From CAWELS01 sp964468205 (lineage in GTDB: Bacteria; Acidobacteriota; Terriglobia; Bryobacterales; Bryobacteraceae): a stretch of DNA of 9,524 nt. Numbering within the stretch: position 1 is the first letter of the stretch; each line of letters opens with the position of its first letter. The notes below the pieces were generated by a model. It searched no databases and was not told the DNA's origin. It saw nothing but the letters and a program-made list of their open reading frames with translations. Positions 6,915 to 9,524 of the stretch are shown here, in pieces. Location of the stretch: assembly GCA_964468205.1 (NCBI GenBank), contig CAYXVG010000124.1:1-9524 (forward strand), given 5' to 3'. The translations under genes were made by a program, and so were the position numbers.

Positions 6915-6923
6915 TGCTATAGT
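6915..6923 (+). promoter_or_regulatory. Extended -10 promoter element for the amidohydrolase gene
   Basis: TGCTATAGT is a TG-N extension plus TATAGT, five of six matches to TATAAT, lying in the 37-base gap after the receptor stop codon. Transcription would begin near 6930, directly before the GGAGG ribosome-binding site at 6931-6935, giving a leader of about 15 bases. The amidohydrolase may therefore have its own transcript as well as any read-through from the receptor gene. Confidence 0.42.
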
Positions 6924-6944
6924 CTCCGTCGGAGGCGCCCGCAT

Positions 6945-8678
6945 ATGCTTCGACACGTTTCGTTTTTTACCATCGCCTTTCTTTTCCTCTCCTGCGCTTC
7001 CCGCGAAGAAGCCGAACTGATTCTCGAAGGAGGCAAGGTCCTGACTGTCGACGAGGACTTCTCCATCGCCGAGGCGGTGGCGATCCGCGGCGGCCGCATC
7101 CTCGCCGTTGGGTCTGCCGCAGAGGTCGAGCGCTACCGTTCGGAGTCGACGCAGGTGACGGATCTCGGCGGGAAGACCGTTTTACCTGGACTCATCGACT
7201 CCCACGTTCACGCACTTGGTGCGGCCATGTACGAGTTCGACCACGAAGTCCCCGCCATGGAAACGATGGACAATGTGCTCGCCTACGTGCGCTCGCGGGC
7301 CGACGCGCTTGAAGATGGCGAGTGGATCTACGTCTCGCAGGTTTTCATCACCAGGCTCAAAGACCAGCGCTACCCCACCCGGGCCGAACTGGACCGCGCC
7401 GCACCCAATAATCCGGTAGTCTTCCGCACCGGCCCCGACGCCTCGCTCAACTCGCTCGCCTTGAAGCTGAGCGGTATCGATAAAAACTTCGAGATCACCG
7501 ATGGCCAGCCCGGCCGCATCGAACGCGACCCGAAGACGGGCGAACCCACGGGCATTCTGCGCCAGTGCTCCCGCTTCATCAAGTATTTGCCCAGTACGAA
7601 GGAGCCCACCGACGCCGATCGCCTCGAACGCTTGCAGGCTCTGTTCGCCGACTATAACTCCGTCGGCATCACCTCCATCGGAGAAGGCAATACCAGTGAT
7701 CACCAAGTCGAACTCCTCCGTCAACTCCGCGACGCCGGTAATCTGAGTGTCCGCGTCTTCATGTATCTGGCGATTGACGCTCAGCAGCCCATCGACGAGA
7801 TCAGCGCCCGCATCGCCGGCGCCGCCGCCAGCCCGCTGCATGAGTACGGCAACATGCTGTGGCTGCGTGGGGCCAAGGTGTTCCTCGACGGAGGCATGCT
7901 CACCGGAAGCGCGTATATGCGGGAGCCCTGGGGCGTATCGAAGATCTACTCGATCGATGATCCGGAGTACGTAGGCATGCGCTACATCGAGCCGGACAAG
8001 CTCTACGAAATCATGAAGGCGGCCGCCGAGAACGAGATCCAGCTCACCGCTCATTCCGTCGGCGACGGGGCCGTCCACACGTTCGTTGAAACGGCGGCGA
8101 AACTCGACGCGGACGGCATACCGGCGCGCGAGGCCCGCCCCTGCCTCACCCACTCAAACTTCATGAGCCGGGAGGCCGTGGAGATGATGGCCCGGCTCGG
8201 CGTGGTTGCCAACATGCAGCCCAACTGGCTGCAACTCGACGGCGCCACCCTGATGAAGCACTTCGGCGAAGAGCGCACCGCATGGTTCCAGCCCTATCGT
8301 GCCATCTTTGACGCCGGAGTGATCGTCGGCGGAGGCTCGGATCACATGCAGAAAATCGGCAGCTTCCGGTCCATCAACCAATACAACCCCTTCCTCGGCA
8401 TGTGGACCGCGGCCGTCAGGGAGCCCCGCTGGATGGACCGCCCCTTCCATCCCGAACAGCGCATCAGCCGCGAGGAGGCGCTACGCCTCTATACGATCAA
8501 CAACGCCTACCTCACCTTCGAGGAGAAGGAAAAGGGATCCATCGAACCCGGCAAGCTCGCCGACCTGATCGTGATCGATCGCGACATTCTCGAATGCCCG
8601 GTCGACGACATTCCCAATATCAACGTCCTCGCCACTTACCTCGGCGGCAAACCGGTCTACCAGGCACAGGCGGAATAG
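6945..8678 (+). CDS. YtcJ-like amidohydrolase (amidohydrolase 3 family), probable lipoprotein
   Basis: This 577-residue metal-dependent hydrolase belongs to the amidohydrolase superfamily. It has an N-terminal beta-sandwich piece (EAELILEGGKVLTVDEDF), then PGLIDSHVH with ligands H87 and H89. Lys311 in GAKVFLDGG is the likely carboxylated bridging lysine. H370 in TAHSVGDGAV, H403 in LTHSNF and D466 in GGGSDH complete the usual ligand set. The C-terminal GSIEPGKLADLIVIDRD closes the beta-sandwich as in other family members. Residues 1-16 are a hydrophobic signal ending LFLSC17, so lipid attachment at Cys17 is likely although Phe at -3 is atypical; Ala at +2 would not retain it in the inner membrane under the E. 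coli rule. The ATG at 6945 has GGAGG nine bases upstream, so the start is secure. Family members act on N-substituted amides, formamides and related compounds; the substrate here cannot be predicted. It lies 37 bases after the receptor gene. Confidence 0.9.
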   Translation: MLRHVSFFTIAFLFLSCASREEAELILEGGKVLTVDEDFSIAEAVAIRGGRILAVGSAAEVERYRSESTQVTDLGGKTVLPGLIDSHVHALGAAMYEFDHEVPAMETMDNVLAYVRSRADALEDGEWIYVSQVFITRLKDQRYPTRAELDRAAPNNPVVFRTGPDASLNSLALKLSGIDKNFEITDGQPGRIERDPKTGEPTGILRQCSRFIKYLPSTKEPTDADRLERLQALFADYNSVGITSIGEGNTSDHQVELLRQLRDAGNLSVRVFMYLAIDAQQPIDEISARIAGAAASPLHEYGNMLWLRGAKVFLDGGMLTGSAYMREPWGVSKIYSIDDPEYVGMRYIEPDKLYEIMKAAAENEIQLTAHSVGDGAVHTFVETAAKLDADGIPAREARPCLTHSNFMSREAVEMMARLGVVANMQPNWLQLDGATLMKHFGEERTAWFQPYRAIFDAGVIVGGGSDHMQKIGSFRSINQYNPFLGMWTAAVREPRWMDRPFHPEQRISREEALRLYTINNAYLTFEEKEKGSIEPGKLADLIVIDRDILECPVDDIPNINVLATYLGGKPVYQAQAE

Positions 8679-8701
8679 AGAGCCGGCCGCCCAAACCGCA
8701 A
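8679..8701. other. Convergent 23-base gap between amidohydrolase and VOC protein genes
   Basis: The two stop codons face each other across 23 bases. The only symmetry is a weak one: GCCGGC at 8682-8687 and again at 8708-8713 could pair as a six-base stem, with the second arm inside the VOC coding end. There is no T-run on either strand, so a canonical intrinsic terminator is not supported. Confidence 0.4.
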
Positions 8702-9502
8702 TCAGGCGCCGGCCGTCCCCGGGACCATCTCAATCACTGCCAAGTAGGCCCCCTGCGGGTCCTCGAGGAACGCGAACGTACCTACCCCGGGTACCTCCAT
8801 GGGAGGAACCGCCACCTTCCCGCCGAGCTCTTTTGCCTTTTCAATGGCCGCCTTCAAATCGGCCACCGCGAAATAAACGGACCAGTTCGGCGGAACATCG
8901 CCCCATTCGGGTTTAATCGCCATCATGCCGGCCGCGGGGCGCTCTCCGTTGACGAACTCGATGTAATCCTCGCCGGTGGGGCTTTTGCTCGTCTTCGTTG
9001 TCCAGCCGAGCAGCCCGCCGTAGAAGGTCTTCGCCGCTTCTGTGTCGTGGACATAGAGCTCGTTCCAGCAGAGCGAGCCCGGTTCGTTTACCAGCGCCGC
9101 CCCATGGTGCGTCTTGGCCTGCCACAACGCGAAGTGCGCCCCAGTGGAATCGCGCAAGGTAGCCATCCGGCCCGCGTCCATCACGTCGAACGGGGGAACC
9201 ACGACGTTACCGCCGAGGTCGGCGGCCTTCGCCGCGCTTTCATCGGCATCTTCCACTGACACGTAGCTCAGCCAGTGCGGAGCAATACCCATATCCCGCA
9301 TCTCCTTGCTGAGCTGGTATAGCGCGGCCACGTTCTTGCCGCCCTTGGTTAGCATTGTGTAGACGCCCGCCTCCCCGGCTGGCACGTCTGTTGTTTCCCA
9401 ACCAAAGACCCCAGTATAAAATGCCTTCGCCGCTTCCGGTTCCGGGGTGGCCAGATCGGCCCAGCAAAAGCTGCCGGCCGGATACCTTGACATTTCCGCC
9501 AT
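8702..9502 (-). CDS. Two-domain VOC (glyoxalase/bleomycin-resistance fold) protein, CFP30B/Rv0577-like
   Basis: This 266-residue protein consists of two tandem vicinal-oxygen-chelate domains. Domain 1 (about residues 9-130) has FCWADLATPEPEAAKAFYTG, FGW and MDAGRMATLRDSTGAHFALWQ. Domain 2 (about 138-262) has SLCWNELYVHDTEAAKTFYG, LGW and PGVGTFAFLEDPQGAYLAV. The order, length and phrases such as GAALVNEPGSLCWNEL closely match, from memory, the mycobacterial CFP30B (Rv0577) family, members of which have been linked to methylglyoxal or small-molecule handling. No secretion signal is present, so it should be cytoplasmic. The ATG at 9502 has a strong Shine-Dalgarno (GAGGAGG at 9509-9515) six bases upstream. 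The gene is convergent with the amidohydrolase and has no obvious functional tie to it. The catalytic activity, if any, and the metal dependence are not evident from the sequence. Confidence 0.9.
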   Translation of the reverse strand: MAEMSRYPAGSFCWADLATPEPEAAKAFYTGVFGWETTDVPAGEAGVYTMLTKGGKNVAALYQLSKEMRDMGIAPHWLSYVSVEDADESAAKAADLGGNVVVPPFDVMDAGRMATLRDSTGAHFALWQAKTHHGAALVNEPGSLCWNELYVHDTEAAKTFYGGLLGWTTKTSKSPTGEDYIEFVNGERPAAGMMAIKPEWGDVPPNWSVYFAVADLKAAIEKAKELGGKVAVPPMEVPGVGTFAFLEDPQGAYLAVIEMVPGTAGA

Positions 9503-9508
9503 CGTATT

Positions 9509-9515
9509 CCTCCTC
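9509..9515 (-). promoter_or_regulatory. Shine-Dalgarno of the VOC protein gene
   Basis: GAGGAGG on the minus strand, six bases before the ATG, is the strongest ribosome-binding site in the window. It fixes the start at 9502 in preference to the in-frame ATG at codon 4. The promoter lies beyond the right edge. Confidence 0.7.
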
Positions 9516-9524
9516 GCCGCACAA

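Noticed and set aside
6603..6944. Upstream extension of the amidohydrolase frame inside the receptor gene
   Set aside because: It overlaps the receptor barrel in another frame with no family similarity, whereas the ATG at 6945 has a well-spaced GGAGG and opens a lipoprotein signal.
7182..8153. Open frame of 323 codons on the minus strand opposite the amidohydrolase
   Set aside because: It mirrors the metal-ligand-bearing coding region and has no domain signature.
8682..8713. Possible bidirectional terminator made of two GCCGGC copies
   Set aside because: The hexamer is self-complementary and common in this GC-rich DNA, the stem is only six bases, and there is no T-run on either strand.
8402..9259. 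Plus-strand open frame across the amidohydrolase end and opposite the VOC gene
   Set aside because: Both overlapped genes are strongly supported by motifs; this frame has Arg/Pro-rich composition typical of an out-of-frame shadow.

Overview
The window is GC-rich and densely packed. It looks like a chromosomal segment of a diderm bacterium, because it carries a TonB-dependent outer-membrane receptor, Sec, Tat and lipoprotein-type export signals, and a periplasmic peptidase start. The N-terminus of the partial S41 peptidase at the left edge resembles, from memory, those of Acidobacteriota of the Bryobacterales/Solibacter type. That placement is an inference made without a database search. No mobile element, RNA gene, CRISPR array or phage gene was seen.

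Layout. Positions 1-154 (minus) hold the first 51 codons of a C-terminal-processing (S41) protease. A 163-base gap (155-317) carries its putative promoter. Positions 318-1574 (minus) encode a MatC-like dicarboxylate/malonate carrier of the ion transporter superfamily. A 129-base divergent promoter region (1575-1703) separates it from a run of four plus-strand genes: a secreted M19 (renal-type) dipeptidase (1704-2852), a Tat-exported type I phosphodiesterase/alkaline-phosphatase-family enzyme (2911-4950), a compact TonB-dependent receptor whose likely GTG start overlaps the phosphodiesterase stop (4943-6907), and a YtcJ-like amidohydrolase with a probable lipoprotein signal (6945-8678). A convergent minus-strand gene (8702-9502) encodes a two-domain VOC/glyoxalase-like protein of the CFP30B (Rv0577) type.

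How the genes may work together. All four plus-strand products carry export signals. The surface receptor could bring a compound across the outer membrane, while the dipeptidase, phosphodiesterase and amidohydrolase hydrolyse peptide, phosphoester and amide-type bonds in the periplasm or at the membrane. The divergent carrier could then take small acid products across the inner membrane. The export signals and the close spacing of phosphodiesterase and receptor are visible in the sequence. A shared substrate is only a hypothesis, and extended -10-like motifs before several of the genes suggest they can also be transcribed separately.

Nothing here amounts to a demonstrated new system. The best leads are the exported hydrolase/receptor cluster, the phosphodiesterase-receptor overlap, the serine-for-threonine nucleophile in the phosphodiesterase, and the recurring extended -10 promoters, including a probably leaderless dipeptidase mRNA.
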